From positions 1-59,189 of the forward strand of contig CANFRA010000003.1 of the NCBI GenBank assembly GCA_947449305.1: a stretch of DNA of 59,189 bases, in the 5' to 3' direction. This DNA comes from Burkholderiaceae bacterium (lineage in GTDB: Bacteria > Pseudomonadota > Gammaproteobacteria > Burkholderiales > Burkholderiaceae). The notes beneath the pieces were generated by a model. It ran no database searches. It was not told the origin of the DNA and saw nothing but the letters and a program-made list of their open reading frames with translations. The translations under genes and the position numbers were made by a program. Shown piece after piece: positions 47,432 through 58,025 of this stretch (positions within the stretch are counted from its first letter, which is position 1; each line of letters begins with the position of its first letter).

Positions 47432-47476
47432 CGGCAGTAATGAGTGCTACTGCTGCTACGAGCTACTTAGGAAATC

Positions 47477-48775
47477 TTAGTGGAACTGCTCTTCTTCGGT
47501 AGAACCAGTTAATGCAGTTACGGAAGACTTGCCACCCTGAATGACAGTAGTGACATCATCAAAGTAACCGGTGCCAACTTCTTGCTGATGTGAAACAAAA
47601 GTGTAACCACGATCACGAGCGGCGAATTCTGGCTCCTGTACTTTCTCGATATAGGCAGTCATACCACGCTGCATATAGTCTTGCGCTAAATCAAACATGT
47701 TGTACCACATAGAGTGAATGCCAGCGAGGGTGATAAATTGATACTTGTAGCCCATTGCACCTAGCTCGCGTTGGAACTTCGCAATCGTTGCATCATCCAA
47801 GTTTTTCTTCCAATTGAATGATGGTGAGCAGTTATATGCCAACATCTTTCCCGGGAACTTCGCACGAATCGCTTCAGCAAATTTCCGAGCAAAATCAAGG
47901 TCAGGCGTACCCGTCTCGCACCACACCATATCAGCGTAAGCGGCGTATGCCAAACCACGCGAGATTGCTTGATCCAAGCCCTTGCGCGTTTTGTAGAAGC
48001 CCTCTGGAGTTCGCTCGCCAGTCAAGAATGGCTTGTCATTTTCATCATAGTCAGAAGTTAATAAGTCAGCAGCTTCAGCATCAGTACGTGCCAAGATAAT
48101 GGTTGAAACACCCATAACGTCAGCAGCCAAACGAGCAGAGATTAGTTTCTGAACAGATTCGGCTGTTGGCAACAATACCTTGCCACCTAAATGACCGCAC
48201 TTCTTCACTGACGATAATTGATCTTCGAAGTGAACGCCAGCAGCGCCTTGCTTGATTAATGCTTTACTTAATTCAAATGCATTTAATACGCCTCCGAAAC
48301 CTGCCTCAGCATCAGCAACGATGGGTGCAAAGTACTCGATGTAACCTGCATCTCCTTTGTTGATACCTTTAGCGGTCTGAATTTCATCAGCGCGCTGGAA
48401 AGAATTATTAATACGCTCAACCATCTTCGGAACTGAATCTACTGGGTATAAAGATTGGTCTGGGTACATGGCAGCATAAGAATTTCCATCTGCAGCAACT
48501 TGCCAACCAGACAAGTAGATTGCCTGGATACCCGCTTTCACTTGTTGCATTGCTTGACCACCAGTCAAAGCACCTAAACAATTTACGTATGCTTCGTTGT
48601 TTACTAATTGCCATAAACGCTCAGCACCATGCTTAGCCAAAGTGTGCTCAATCTTGAGTGAACCGCGCAAACGGACAACGTCTTCTGCTGTGTAGCCACG
48701 TGTAATACCTTTCCAACGTGGATTGGTATCCCAATCTTTTTGGAGTGCTGCGATTTCTGCTTTGCGATCTGCCAT
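47477..48775 (-). CDS. aceA: Isocitrate lyase
   Basis: First enzyme of the glyoxylate bypass: isocitrate to glyoxylate and succinate, needed for growth on C2 compounds or stored PHB. 432 residues with the catalytic motif KKCGHLGGK. The malate synthase partner is not in the window. A single-gene unit with its own terminator. Confidence 0.97.
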   Translation of the reverse strand: MADRKAEIAALQKDWDTNPRWKGITRGYTAEDVVRLRGSLKIEHTLAKHGAERLWQLVNNEAYVNCLGALTGGQAMQQVKAGIQAIYLSGWQVAADGNSYAAMYPDQSLYPVDSVPKMVERINNSFQRADEIQTAKGINKGDAGYIEYFAPIVADAEAGFGGVLNAFELSKALIKQGAAGVHFEDQLSSVKKCGHLGGKVLLPTAESVQKLISARLAADVMGVSTIILARTDAEAADLLTSDYDENDKPFLTGERTPEGFYKTRKGLDQAISRGLAYAAYADMVWCETGTPDLDFARKFAEAIRAKFPGKMLAYNCSPSFNWKKNLDDATIAKFQRELGAMGYKYQFITLAGIHSMWYNMFDLAQDYMQRGMTAYIEKVQEPEFAARDRGYTFVSHQQEVGTGYFDDVTTVIQGGKSSVTALTGSTEEEQFH

Positions 48776-48821
48776 GTTTTTCTCCCTAAGTTAAACAAGT
48801 ACTTCCAATATTGAGACATTT

Positions 48822-48846
48822 AACTCTTATGTCTTATATAAGAGTT
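48822..48846. promoter_or_regulatory. Palindrome upstream of aceA, candidate operator
   Basis: A perfect 12-bp palindrome TCTTATATAAGA (48832-48843) sits inside a larger dyad with 9-bp arms AACTCTTAT (48822-48830) and ATAAGAGTT (48838-48846), about 57-70 nt upstream of the aceA start. On the minus strand it offers TATAAG as a possible -10. Confidence 0.45.
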
Positions 48847-49043
48847 TAGACAGTTCAACAAAGCACGCAAGGGATATTTCAGGGTTTTATAAAAATATTT
48901 AGTTATTTAAAAACAGGTACTTAAATGACTTTTTTTATAATGTGGAATTTTTACTCACCTACTGAGATGCAATCCATTGCAAGTAATTGGACTGTATTTT
49001 ACGCAGTGTAATGATATTTCATATTATGAAAAGCAAAGATTTG

Positions 49044-50282
49044 TTAAGCAGTCTTAGGTGCAGTAATAGCAGATACCTTGAAGACGGTTGGAATAATCAA
49101 CAACTGGAACAAGGCAATACCAATAAATAAAGCCTTAGGTAGACCGGCATCCATAAAGAAACCAAAGATAAATGGTCCTACTGCTGCGCCTAAATCAATT
49201 CCTGAGTAAACAATTCCATACACTCGACCTGCCACACCTTTGGGAGTTGCCAACTTTACCAATAGATCACGTGATGGCGCAACCACGCCATAACCAAATC
49301 CCAGCGCGAAGAAAATGAGTGGAATAATTTCTGCAGAAACCAAACCAGTGCCAAGCAGCAAACACATCACTATTGTTATAGAGAAGAAAAAGCTCACGAT
49401 ACGTTCTGGAGCCTGCAATTTAGCGGCTAAGTAACCGCCAAATAAAACTCCACTAGCACTCCCCAGCGCTAATAAAGTGATGAAATAACTACCAATATCT
49501 AACGGTGTCTGATAAATCTTAAACAATGAGCTAGGAGCAAATGATTGCAGGCTCGAAGTTGAGGCCATACTAAAGAAAAAGAATATCCAGCAGAACCACA
49601 CTGCGGGGAGCCTAAGAAAAGCAAAACTACTTATTGGCGCGCTACCTGGATTAATGGTTTGTGCACTGCTATGAGATTGGGCATGTCGCTCTTTTACATC
49701 ATCAATTAACTGAGACTTATTCAGCCAGAGAATCAATAGGATTAGGGCCTCTAGCACAGCTGCTGATAAAAAAGCAATGCGCCAGTCCGTTAACTGCGCA
49801 ATCGCGACCATAAATGCGGGTGCGGCTGCCCAACCCAAGTATCCAGTGACTCCATGCATTGAATAGGCATAGGGCAAATTAGGCGGTGAAACTTTGTGAT
49901 TAATCAATGTGTAATCTACCGGATGAAAGATACCATTTCCACATCCAGCAATCACTGCACCCATTAAGAGCATCGCATAACCGTTGCTTTGGGAGTAAAT
50001 CAGGGCTGCAAGAATCAGCAATCCAATACCGCCAAATAGCACTGGTCTTGCACCAATTCGATCAACTAAAAAACCCGAGCCAGCTTGAGCAATGCAAGAG
50101 ATTAGAAAGAAAACCGACATGAGTAAACCAAGTTCGGCATAACTCAAAGCAAAAGCATCTTTCAGCCATGGGAACATGGGAGGCAGAATCAAATGAAAGA
50201 AGTGGGAGCTGCCGTGCGCCAGGCTAATCAGACCAATAACCCGGACATCACTGGCGCGCCTACTGGTGAGGGCAACAGTCAT
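49044..50282 (-). CDS. MFS transporter, Fsr-like
   Basis: 412 residues with twelve membrane helices in two halves joined by a hydrophilic loop (about 190-220). The first helix segment (HGSSHFFHLILPPMFPWLK) and GSGFLVDRIGARPVL resemble the fosmidomycin-resistance (Fsr) group of the major facilitator superfamily. Substrate unknown. 42 nt downstream of clpB on the same strand. Confidence 0.85.
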   Translation of the reverse strand: MTVALTSRRASDVRVIGLISLAHGSSHFFHLILPPMFPWLKDAFALSYAELGLLMSVFFLISCIAQAGSGFLVDRIGARPVLFGGIGLLILAALIYSQSNGYAMLLMGAVIAGCGNGIFHPVDYTLINHKVSPPNLPYAYSMHGVTGYLGWAAAPAFMVAIAQLTDWRIAFLSAAVLEALILLILWLNKSQLIDDVKERHAQSHSSAQTINPGSAPISSFAFLRLPAVWFCWIFFFFSMASTSSLQSFAPSSLFKIYQTPLDIGSYFITLLALGSASGVLFGGYLAAKLQAPERIVSFFFSITIVMCLLLGTGLVSAEIIPLIFFALGFGYGVVAPSRDLLVKLATPKGVAGRVYGIVYSGIDLGAAVGPFIFGFFMDAGLPKALFIGIALFQLLIIPTVFKVSAITAPKTA

Positions 50283-50323
50283 GTACCGAGTTTACTGGCG
50301 TAGAAAGATTTCTGCTGAAATAC

Positions 50324-52927
50324 TTAGTGAACCTGACGTGTGAAGCTAAAGTCGCCTTTTTTATCGACATCTACAGGCACCACATCCTTAGGTCCGAACT
50401 TGCCTTCCAAGATCATCTTGGAAACGGGGTTCTCGATGAACTGCTGAATAGCCCGCTTGAGTGGTCTTGCTCCATAGATAGGATCAAAGCCAACTTCAGC
50501 AATCTTATTCAAAGCAGCATCACTGACCTCAAGCTGCATATCGACTTTTGCCAAACGATCCGACAAGTTTTTGAGCAAGATCTTGGCGATATTGGCGATA
50601 TTGCCTTTATCTAAGCCATGGAAGACCACAATCTCATCAATACGGTTCAAGAACTCTGGACGGAAATGACTCTTAAGCTCTTCAAACACGGCCTCTTTAA
50701 TCTCTAACTGCTTCTTGCCAGTCATCGACTGAATGAGATGGGAGCCAATATTGCTGGTCATCACAATCACGGTGTTCTTAAAGTCTACGGTACGGCCTTG
50801 ACCATCGGTTAAACGACCATCATCCAATACTTGCAGGAGTACGTTAAAGACATCAGGGTGCGCTTTTTCAATCTCGTCAAAAAGAATCACACTATAAGGA
50901 TGACGACGGACTTGCTCAGTTAAATAGCCGCCCTCTTCGTAGCCTACATATCCTGGAGGCGCGCCAATCAAACGCGCAACGCTGTGCTTTTCCATGAATT
51001 CACTCATATCAATGCGAATGAGATGCTCTTCACTATCAAATAAGAAGCCTGCTAAAGCCTTGCAGAGCTCTGTCTTGCCAACACCAGTAGGTCCTAAAAA
51101 TAAGAAAGATCCATAAGGACGATTCTCTTCAGACAGGCCGGCACGTGACCGACGGATCGCATCCGACACCGCGCGAATGGCTTCTTCCTGCCCAACTACA
51201 CGCTTATGTAAGAGCTCTTCCATCTTGAGTAACTTATCGCGCTCACCCTGCATCATCTTCGATACCGGAATACCAGTAGCGCGAGATACCACTTCAGCAA
51301 TCTCTTCTGCGCCTACTTGGGTGCGTAAAAGCTTGTTCTTCACAACCCCATTTTTATCGCCCTTAGCTTCAGCTGCGGCAGCAGACTTGAGCTTGGCTTC
51401 AAGCTCTGGTAGTTTTCCATATTGCAATTCTGCGACTTGCTCTAATTTACCTTCGCGTTGCAGCTTAGCAATATCAGCACGTACCTTCTCAATCTCCTCT
51501 TTTAGATTGGCGGCGCCCAAAACAGCACCCTTCTCTGCTTTCCAGATCTCTTCTAAGTCAGCATACTCAGCGCCGAGGCGTTTAATTTCGTCCTCAATGA
51601 GACCCAGGCGTTTTTGAGAAGCTTCATCTTTTTCTTTCTTAACTGCCTCACGCTCAATCTTGAGCTGAATCAGACGACGCTCTAACTTATCCATCACCTC
51701 AGGCTTGGAGTCAATTTCCATCCGAATACGTGAGCCCGCCTCGTCAATTAAGTCGATTGCCTTATCTGGCAGAAAACGATCCGTAATATAGCGATGTGAT
51801 AACTCCGCAGCAGCCACAATCGCAGGATCGGTAATCTCAATGCCATGGTGAAGCTCATAACGCTCTTGCAAACCACGCAAGATCGCAATCGTTGCTTCCA
51901 CACTAGGCTCTTCAACCATCACTTTTTGGAAGCGGCGCTCTAGCGCAGCATCTTTTTCGATGTACTTACGGTACTCATCTAAAGTTGTTGCACCGATGCA
52001 ATGCAATTCGCCACGGGCTAAGGCAGGTTTGAGCATATTGCCGGCATCCATTGCGCCATCACCTTTACCAGCACCAACCATCGTATGAATCTCATCAATA
52101 AAGATGATGGTTTGACCTTCATCTTTAGCAACGTCACTCAGTACAGCTTTCAAGCGTTCCTCAAACTCACCGCGATACTTGGCGCCTGCTAATAACAAGG
52201 CCATATCCAAAACAAGGACGCGCTTATTCTTGAGAGTTTCTGGAACTTCTCCATTAACAATACGTTGCGCTAAGCCCTCGACAATTGCAGTCTTACCAAC
52301 ACCAGGCTCCCCAATCAGAACCGGATTATTCTTACCGCGACGCTGCAAGATCTGAATGGTGCGACGAATCTCATCATCACGACCAATCACAGGATCTAAC
52401 TTACCCATACGGGCACGCTCGGTTAAATCGATGGTGTATTTCTTTAAGGCCTCACGTTGACCTTCAGCATCTGCACTATTCACTGATTCTCCTCCGCGCA
52501 CTAAATCAATAGCCGCTTCTAATGATTTACGATTTAATCCATTTTCACGAGCGACTTTACCGAGCTCGCCTTTATCATCTGCTACGACTAGCAAAAACAG
52601 TTCGCCAGCAATAAATTGATCATTACGCTTGTTGGCCTCTTTTTCACAAAGGTTGAGCCAATTGCTTAAATCACGACCCACCTGAACCTCACCGCTAGTA
52701 CCCTGTACTTCAGGTAAATTCGCAATGATCTTCTCTGCGCCTTTTTCAAGACCCAGGACATTGACACCAGCACGGGTTAATAAACTCTTGGCAGATCCAT
52801 CAGAATCACGCAACATTGCCAGCAATATATGGGCTGGTTCAATATATTGGTTATCTTTGGCTAAAGCGATACTCTGGGCCTCACTTAAGGCCTCTTGAAA
52901 TTTAGTAGTTAGCTTATCTATTCTCAT
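50324..52927 (-). CDS. clpB: ATP-dependent disaggregase ClpB
   Basis: Hsp104-type chaperone that resolves protein aggregates with DnaK. 867 residues: Clp N-domain (1-145), first AAA+ with GEPGVGKT, the long coiled-coil middle domain (about 400-530) that distinguishes ClpB from ClpA, second AAA+ with GPTGVGKT, and C-terminal domain. GGAG 7 nt before the ATG is a good ribosome site. A sigma32-like promoter lies upstream. Confidence 0.97.
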   Translation of the reverse strand: MRIDKLTTKFQEALSEAQSIALAKDNQYIEPAHILLAMLRDSDGSAKSLLTRAGVNVLGLEKGAEKIIANLPEVQGTSGEVQVGRDLSNWLNLCEKEANKRNDQFIAGELFLLVVADDKGELGKVARENGLNRKSLEAAIDLVRGGESVNSADAEGQREALKKYTIDLTERARMGKLDPVIGRDDEIRRTIQILQRRGKNNPVLIGEPGVGKTAIVEGLAQRIVNGEVPETLKNKRVLVLDMALLLAGAKYRGEFEERLKAVLSDVAKDEGQTIIFIDEIHTMVGAGKGDGAMDAGNMLKPALARGELHCIGATTLDEYRKYIEKDAALERRFQKVMVEEPSVEATIAILRGLQERYELHHGIEITDPAIVAAAELSHRYITDRFLPDKAIDLIDEAGSRIRMEIDSKPEVMDKLERRLIQLKIEREAVKKEKDEASQKRLGLIEDEIKRLGAEYADLEEIWKAEKGAVLGAANLKEEIEKVRADIAKLQREGKLEQVAELQYGKLPELEAKLKSAAAAEAKGDKNGVVKNKLLRTQVGAEEIAEVVSRATGIPVSKMMQGERDKLLKMEELLHKRVVGQEEAIRAVSDAIRRSRAGLSEENRPYGSFLFLGPTGVGKTELCKALAGFLFDSEEHLIRIDMSEFMEKHSVARLIGAPPGYVGYEEGGYLTEQVRRHPYSVILFDEIEKAHPDVFNVLLQVLDDGRLTDGQGRTVDFKNTVIVMTSNIGSHLIQSMTGKKQLEIKEAVFEELKSHFRPEFLNRIDEIVVFHGLDKGNIANIAKILLKNLSDRLAKVDMQLEVSDAALNKIAEVGFDPIYGARPLKRAIQQFIENPVSKMILEGKFGPKDVVPVDVDKKGDFSFTRQVH

Positions 52928-52955
52928 TTTTGCACTCCATATATCTATCTATAGA

Positions 52956-52983
52956 ATATAAGGGCAATATGATGGATTTCAAG
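52956..52983 (-). promoter_or_regulatory. Sigma32-type heat-shock promoter of clpB
   Basis: On the minus strand CTTGAAA (52977-52983) is a perfect sigma32 -35 element; 12 nt later CCCTTATAT (52956-52964) approximates the -10 CCCCATNT. The start point would fall about 20 nt upstream of the clpB ATG. Confidence 0.7.
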
Positions 52984-53021
52984 GCTTTTACACCCTCTTT
53001 TTAAGCGAATTTACACCTACT

Positions 53022-53276
53022 TTGACCTGGCTTGTTTACCTCCTTGAATGCGCTGATGGCACATACTATGCCGGCATCACTAATCGCCTAGAACATCGTC
53101 TAGAAGCCCACAATTTAGGACAAGGTGCGCGCTATACAAGATCTCGTAGACCAGTTGTCCTTTTGGCGACCCAAGAGCACCCTGATCGATCAGAGGCGTC
53201 CAAAGCGGAAGCGAGATTGAAGCAACTTCCTAGAAGTGAGAAATTGAAGTTTTTTAAAGGTGAAGTTACTTCTTAA
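53022..53276 (+). CDS. GIY-YIG domain protein (UPF0213)
   Basis: 84 residues of the small stand-alone GIY-YIG nuclease-domain family: VYLLECADGTYYAGITN, then the Arg-containing helix HRLEAHNLGQGARYT. Likely acts on DNA, role unknown. The only suitable start is TTG at 53022 (TWLVYLLEC). Divergent from clpB and overlapping the moaE 3' end by 11 nt. Confidence 0.82.
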   Translation: MTWLVYLLECADGTYYAGITNRLEHRLEAHNLGQGARYTRSRRPVVLLATQEHPDRSEASKAEARLKQLPRSEKLKFFKGEVTS

Positions 53277-53727
53277 CCCAACGCGCCATTGCAGCATCAT
53301 CGGTCACGCGGGCATCAACCCAGCGAGCGCCCTGCGGGGTATCCTCTTTTTTCCAGAATGGGGCTGCAGTTTTTAAAAAATCCATGATGAACTCACAAGC
53401 TGCAAATGCTTCGCCCCTGTGAGCACTGGTAACCGCTACTAAAACAATTTGATCTTCAGGTAGCAGTGGGCCAACTCTGTGAATCACTAAGGTTTGATAG
53501 ATATCCCATCGTGTCTTAGCTTGATCCAAAATTTCTTGTAACGCTTTTTCGGTCATGCCGGGATAATGCTCTAGCGTCATTCCCTTTACTTGACTCCCAT
53601 CATTCATATCGCGCACAGTGCCCAAGAAAGTCACTACTGCGCCAACTCTAGGATCACCTTTACGTAGCGCCGCTATTTCAGCACTAATGTCGAAATCTTT
53701 TTCTTGGACACGGATTGAAATCGACAT
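53266..53727 (-). CDS. moaE: Molybdopterin synthase catalytic subunit
   Basis: MoaE converts cyclic pyranopterin monophosphate to molybdopterin with sulfur carried by MoaD. 153 residues with the HRVGPL motif, SAHRGEAFAACEF and the active-site Lys region PFWKKE. One nucleotide separates it from moaD. The SoxC-like enzyme at 20.4 kb is a possible client of the cofactor. Confidence 0.95.
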   Translation of the reverse strand: MSISIRVQEKDFDISAEIAALRKGDPRVGAVVTFLGTVRDMNDGSQVKGMTLEHYPGMTEKALQEILDQAKTRWDIYQTLVIHRVGPLLPEDQIVLVAVTSAHRGEAFAACEFIMDFLKTAAPFWKKEDTPQGARWVDARVTDDAAMARWVKK

Positions 53728-53728
53728 A

Positions 53729-53986
53729 TCAGCCCCCGGTCACCGGCGGAAAGAAAGCGATCTCAGCACTTTCTTGTAGAGGCGTATTCGCATCAACCAT
53801 GACCTGATTTAAGGCGCAGCGTAAGACCTTACCTTGTGCCAATACGTCGGCCCATGGATTACCGCGCCCAGCCAAAAAGACTCTGAGATCGGCAATGGTT
53901 TTGATACCCTCGGGGATAGTAATGCTTTCATGCGAAACACCAAGGGCTTCACGCAAAGAGGCAAAGAATCGTAATTCGAGTTTCAT
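53729..53986 (-). CDS. moaD: Molybdopterin synthase sulfur-carrier subunit
   Basis: 85-residue ubiquitin-like protein ending in the obligatory Gly-Gly (FFPPVTGG), which is thiocarboxylated to donate sulfur. Lies between moeA and moaE. Confidence 0.95.
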   Translation of the reverse strand: MKLELRFFASLREALGVSHESITIPEGIKTIADLRVFLAGRGNPWADVLAQGKVLRCALNQVMVDANTPLQESAEIAFFPPVTGG

Positions 53987-54004
53987 GGGTTAATCGTAAT
54001 CCGA

Positions 54005-55246
54005 TTATTTGAGAAGTGCATCAAACGGGATGTACTTCACTAGATCACCCGCTTTAATTGGCTCGTTTGGCGGGCAATCTACTAGACCATCACCCCAAGA
54101 GGCACTAGTGAGAACACCGGAGCTTTGATTTGGAAATAAATCTAGGCCGCCATTATTGTTAAGTTTGACACGTAAGAACTCATTACGGCGATCAGCTTTC
54201 AACCAATCGAAGTCTGCACGCATCAAATAAGATTGCATTTGTTTTGCTTCGCGGCCTTGCAACTTCAAAATGAAGGGTCTTACGAATAATAAAAAGGTTA
54301 CAAAGCTAGAAACGGGATTACCAGGCAATCCAATAAACCAAGCCTCACCATCTTTTACATCATCTGACTTACGAACTGCGCCAAATGCTAAGGGCTTTCC
54401 AGGCTTAATGGCAATTTGCCAAAGATCTAATCTTCCCTCAGCGGTTACGGCGGGTTTGATGTGATCTTCTTCACCAACGGATACACCACCAGAAGTAATA
54501 ATCAAATCATGATCTTTACTAGCTTTGCGTAAAGCTGCTTTAGTTGCATCTAAGCGATCAGGAACAATTCCTAAATCCGTTGCATCGCATCCGAGTGATT
54601 TGAGGCAGGCCAATAAGGTATCGCGATTGGAGTTATAAATGCCACCGGGTTTGAGTGGCTCACCAGGAAGTGATAACTCATCACCAGTGAAGAATGCAGC
54701 AACTTTGACCCTGCGTTTCACGTTTAGGTGCGTTAAGCCAGCAGAGGCCGCAACACCCAACTCTTGTGGGCGCAAGAAAGTGCCTGCAGTCAGCGCCGTT
54801 TTACCTGTTGTTAAATCCTCGCCCCTGCGACGAATCCATTGGCCTAATGTTGGCACTACATTGACTTGTACTTGATCCGTTGAGTCTTCAGGGATAGCGC
54901 AATCCTCTTGCATAACTACCGCATCTGCACCTGGAGGAACGGGTGCGCCAGTGAAAATACGGGCAACGGTTCCTGCTTGGAGCTCTGTTCCAACTGAACC
55001 CGCCGGAATTCGTTGTGCAATTTTTAGGATGCTTCCGGGTTTTTGGGTATCAGTAGAGCGAACGGCATAGCCATCCATCGAGGTGTTATCGAGTGGCGGC
55101 ACATCTACTAAGCTATTCACATTTTTAGCAAGAACACGGCCTAAGCTTGCTTGCATTGGAACATTTTCATCTTCAGCAACTGGCTTGGCGTGAGAAAGTA
55201 AATGATCCAAGGCCTGCTGCGCTGTCAACATTGGAGGCTTAGTCAT
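54005..55246 (-). CDS. moeA: Molybdopterin molybdenumtransferase
   Basis: MoeA inserts molybdate into adenylated molybdopterin. 413 residues; DNTSMDGYA near the N-terminus, the MoCF-type core TSGGVSVGEEDH and GLPGNPVSSFVTF. It begins a moeA-moaD-moaE set directly behind thrC (17 nt). Confidence 0.96.
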   Translation of the reverse strand: MTKPPMLTAQQALDHLLSHAKPVAEDENVPMQASLGRVLAKNVNSLVDVPPLDNTSMDGYAVRSTDTQKPGSILKIAQRIPAGSVGTELQAGTVARIFTGAPVPPGADAVVMQEDCAIPEDSTDQVQVNVVPTLGQWIRRRGEDLTTGKTALTAGTFLRPQELGVAASAGLTHLNVKRRVKVAAFFTGDELSLPGEPLKPGGIYNSNRDTLLACLKSLGCDATDLGIVPDRLDATKAALRKASKDHDLIITSGGVSVGEEDHIKPAVTAEGRLDLWQIAIKPGKPLAFGAVRKSDDVKDGEAWFIGLPGNPVSSFVTFLLFVRPFILKLQGREAKQMQSYLMRADFDWLKADRRNEFLRVKLNNNGGLDLFPNQSSGVLTSASWGDGLVDCPPNEPIKAGDLVKYIPFDALLK

Positions 55247-55263
55247 GATGAATGGCTTGTGTT

Positions 55264-56706
55264 TTAACTAAGATGCGTAGTGATAAATGATTTGATCTGA
55301 TGAACGTCAGCATCAATATTCTCTACGCGCTGAGGTTTAGATTTGATATCTTTAAATGCAGGCGGGCACTCAGCGGGGCGACCCAAGGCTTCCTGAATCG
55401 TTTCTTCAAACTTGATTGGAAGCGCAGTCTCAAGTATCAGCATCGGAATACCTACTTGTAAATGCTCACGTGCCACCTTCACACCATCAGCAGTATGCGT
55501 ATCGATCATCACGCCATATTGCTTGTCAATATTGCGAATGGTATCCAGACGATTCTGGTGAGTGCTACGACCAGACTGAAATCCATATTGGCCAAGCTCC
55601 TTAAAGACTGCGTCTTTAGAGATATCAAAGCCGCCAGTCTCGTCGACTTGCTTAAACATGCCTGCAGTAGCCTTACCGTCCTGACCCATAAAGTCAAATA
55701 CAAAGCGTTCAAAGTTACTTGCCTTGGAGATGTCCATTGAAGGACTAGAGGTATGTAGAGTCTCAGCAGACTTGCGCGCACGATATATACCTGTGCGGAA
55801 GAACTCATCAAGCACATCATTCTCATTGGTTGCAACAATCAGGTGCTCAATTGGTAAACCCATCATGCGAGCAATATGACCAGCGCAAACGTTCCCAAAA
55901 TTTCCTGAAGGGACAGTAAATGATACCTTCTCATTACTCGACTTAGTGGCCAAGAGATAACCCTGGAAGTAATACACCACTTGAGCAACTACTCTGCCCC
56001 AGTTAATCGAGTTCACAGTACCAATTTTGTTATTAGCCTTGAAAGCATGATCATTACTCACTGCCTTAACAATATCTTGGCAATCATCAAAGACGCCAGC
56101 TACCGCTAAGTTGAAAATATTCGGGTCTTGCAAGGAATACATTTGCGCAGATTGGAAGGCACTCATCTTGCCGCGCGGTGAGAGCATAAATACTTTCACC
56201 CCCTCTTTGCCGCGCATCGCGTATTCAGCAGCGCTACCAGTATCACCAGACGTAGCGCCTAAGATATTAAGCTGCTGCCCTTTTTTCTTGAGGGCATATT
56301 CAAAAAGATTGCCCAATAATTGCATGGCCATATCTTTAAAGGCCAAGGTTGGTCCATTCGAAAGACTTAAAAGCCCAATACGAGTCCCATGCTCCTCACC
56401 TAACCAATGTATCGGTGTAATGTCTTTAGCATTGTCTTGGGGGCGACCATTGCAATAGACTTGCTCGGTATAGGTCTTGCGCAATAGCGTACGCAAGTCC
56501 GCCTCAGGGATGTCGTCGCAATACAGACTCAAGACTTCGTAAGCAAGATCTGCATAAGACAGGCCACGCCAAGAATCTAACTGTGCAGGAGTGACTTTTG
56601 GATACTGGGTTGGCAAATACAAACCGCCATCCGGCGCTAATCCTCCCAAGAGAATTTCTAAGAAGGATTGTTGTGGACTATTGCCACGAGTAGATTGGTA
56701 ACGCAT
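55264..56706 (-). CDS. thrC: Threonine synthase
   Basis: PLP enzyme converting O-phosphohomoserine to threonine. 480 residues of the long (gamma/betaproteobacterial and fungal) type; the PLP lysine lies in LAFKDMAMQ and the phosphate loop in TSGDTGSAAEYA. 8 nt after hom. Confidence 0.97.
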   Translation of the reverse strand: MRYQSTRGNSPQQSFLEILLGGLAPDGGLYLPTQYPKVTPAQLDSWRGLSYADLAYEVLSLYCDDIPEADLRTLLRKTYTEQVYCNGRPQDNAKDITPIHWLGEEHGTRIGLLSLSNGPTLAFKDMAMQLLGNLFEYALKKKGQQLNILGATSGDTGSAAEYAMRGKEGVKVFMLSPRGKMSAFQSAQMYSLQDPNIFNLAVAGVFDDCQDIVKAVSNDHAFKANNKIGTVNSINWGRVVAQVVYYFQGYLLATKSSNEKVSFTVPSGNFGNVCAGHIARMMGLPIEHLIVATNENDVLDEFFRTGIYRARKSAETLHTSSPSMDISKASNFERFVFDFMGQDGKATAGMFKQVDETGGFDISKDAVFKELGQYGFQSGRSTHQNRLDTIRNIDKQYGVMIDTHTADGVKVAREHLQVGIPMLILETALPIKFEETIQEALGRPAECPPAFKDIKSKPQRVENIDADVHQIKSFITTHLS

Positions 56707-56714
56707 GAATTTAC

Positions 56715-58025
56715 TTAAGACAGATTTTCTAAACGAATCTTCACCACTTCGCCATCAACTGTTTTGAGGTTCTGGATTTCTTTAATGGCAGCAAGCATGC
56801 TTTTCTCTTTAGTCTCGTGAGTTAAAGTCACTAAATCTGTTTGACTCTCACCCTCGTTAGCCTCTTTTTGCAAAAGGGCATCAATAGAGATGCTATGGGA
56901 GGCCAAAATCTTGGTGATCTCCGCCAGTACGCCAGCCTGGTCAGCCACGCGCATACGCAAATAGTAGCTAGTAGTAATTTCACCAATCGGTAAAACTGGT
57001 GTGTTTTGCACTGCATCTGGCTGAAAGGCTAAATATGGAACACGATGCTCGGGATCGGCGCTTAAGAGGCGAGTGATATCCACTAAATCAGCAATCACTG
57101 CCGATGCGGTTGGCTCAGAGCCAGCACCTTTGCCGTAATACAAAGTAGTGCCTACTGCATCACCAAATACTTGCACAGCATTCATCGCGCCTTCGACGTT
57201 AGCGATCAAACGCTTCGCCGGAATTAAAGTTGGATGCACACGCAACTCAACACCGGTTGGCGTTTTCTTCGCAATACCCAATAACTTGATGCGGTAACCC
57301 AACTGCTCAGCGTAACGAATATCAATTGCGGCTAACTTGGTAATGCCTTCTACATAGGCTTTATCAAATTGCATCGGGATGCCAAAGGCAATCGCGCTCA
57401 TGATCGTTGCCTTATGAGCAGCATCAACACCTTCAATATCAAATGTTGGATCTGCTTCAGCGTAACCTAAGCGTTGTGCTTCTTTAAGAACGGTATCAAA
57501 GTCCAAACCTTTGTCGCGCATCTCAGACAAAATGAAGTTGGTTGTACCGTTGATGATGCCGGCGATCCACTCAATACGATTCGCGGTTAAGCCTTCACGC
57601 AAAGCTTTAATAATTGGAATACCGCCAGCAACTGCGGCTTCAAATGCCACCATCACACCTTTGGCATGGGCTGCTTTAAAAATCTCGTTGCCATGAACAG
57701 CGATCAAGGCTTTATTGGCTGTAACCACATGCTTGCCAGCGGCAATCGCCTCTAAAACTAAGTCCTTAGCAATGCCGTAGCCGCCAATGAGCTCAACGAC
57801 GATATCAATCTCAGGGTTATTGATAACGGCACGAGCATCACTAACAATCTGTGCACGATCTTTCACAATCTCTTTAGCGCGCTCTACATTGAGATCAGCA
57901 ACGGTATTAATGCGAATGCCGCGACCAGCACGACGGGTAATTTCATCTTGGTTGCGCTCAAGAACGGTGAATACGCCACCGCCAACGGTGCCAATACCTA
58001 ATAGACCTACTTGAATCGGCTTCAT
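56715..58025 (-). CDS. hom: Homoserine dehydrogenase
   Basis: Reduces aspartate semialdehyde to homoserine for threonine and methionine. 436 residues: NAD(P) motif GLLGIGTVGGGV, catalytic domain with GIINGTTNFIL and the Lys/Asp pair around YAEADPTFDIEG, then a C-terminal ACT domain (about 350-430) for threonine feedback. Its ATG overlaps the alaA stop (ATGA). Confidence 0.97.
   Translation of the reverse strand: MKPIQVGLLGIGTVGGGVFTVLERNQDEITRRAGRGIRINTVADLNVERAKEIVKDRAQIVSDARAVINNPEIDIVVELIGGYGIAKDLVLEAIAAGKHVVTANKALIAVHGNEIFKAAHAKGVMVAFEAAVAGGIPIIKALREGLTANRIEWIAGIINGTTNFILSEMRDKGLDFDTVLKEAQRLGYAEADPTFDIEGVDAAHKATIMSAIAFGIPMQFDKAYVEGITKLAAIDIRYAEQLGYRIKLLGIAKKTPTGVELRVHPTLIPAKRLIANVEGAMNAVQVFGDAVGTTLYYGKGAGSEPTASAVIADLVDITRLLSADPEHRVPYLAFQPDAVQNTPVLPIGEITTSYYLRMRVADQAGVLAEITKILASHSISIDALLQKEANEGESQTDLVTLTHETKEKSMLAAIKEIQNLKTVDGEVVKIRLENLS

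Noticed and set aside
48936-48941. Perfect TATAAT on the plus strand between aceA and the MFS gene
   Set aside because: No gene or RNA on the plus strand follows and no matching -35 is evident; the region is AT-rich.
51177-51617. 146-codon open frame opposite clpB
   Set aside because: Antisense to a conserved ClpB region; Ser/Pro-rich low-information sequence typical of a shadow frame.
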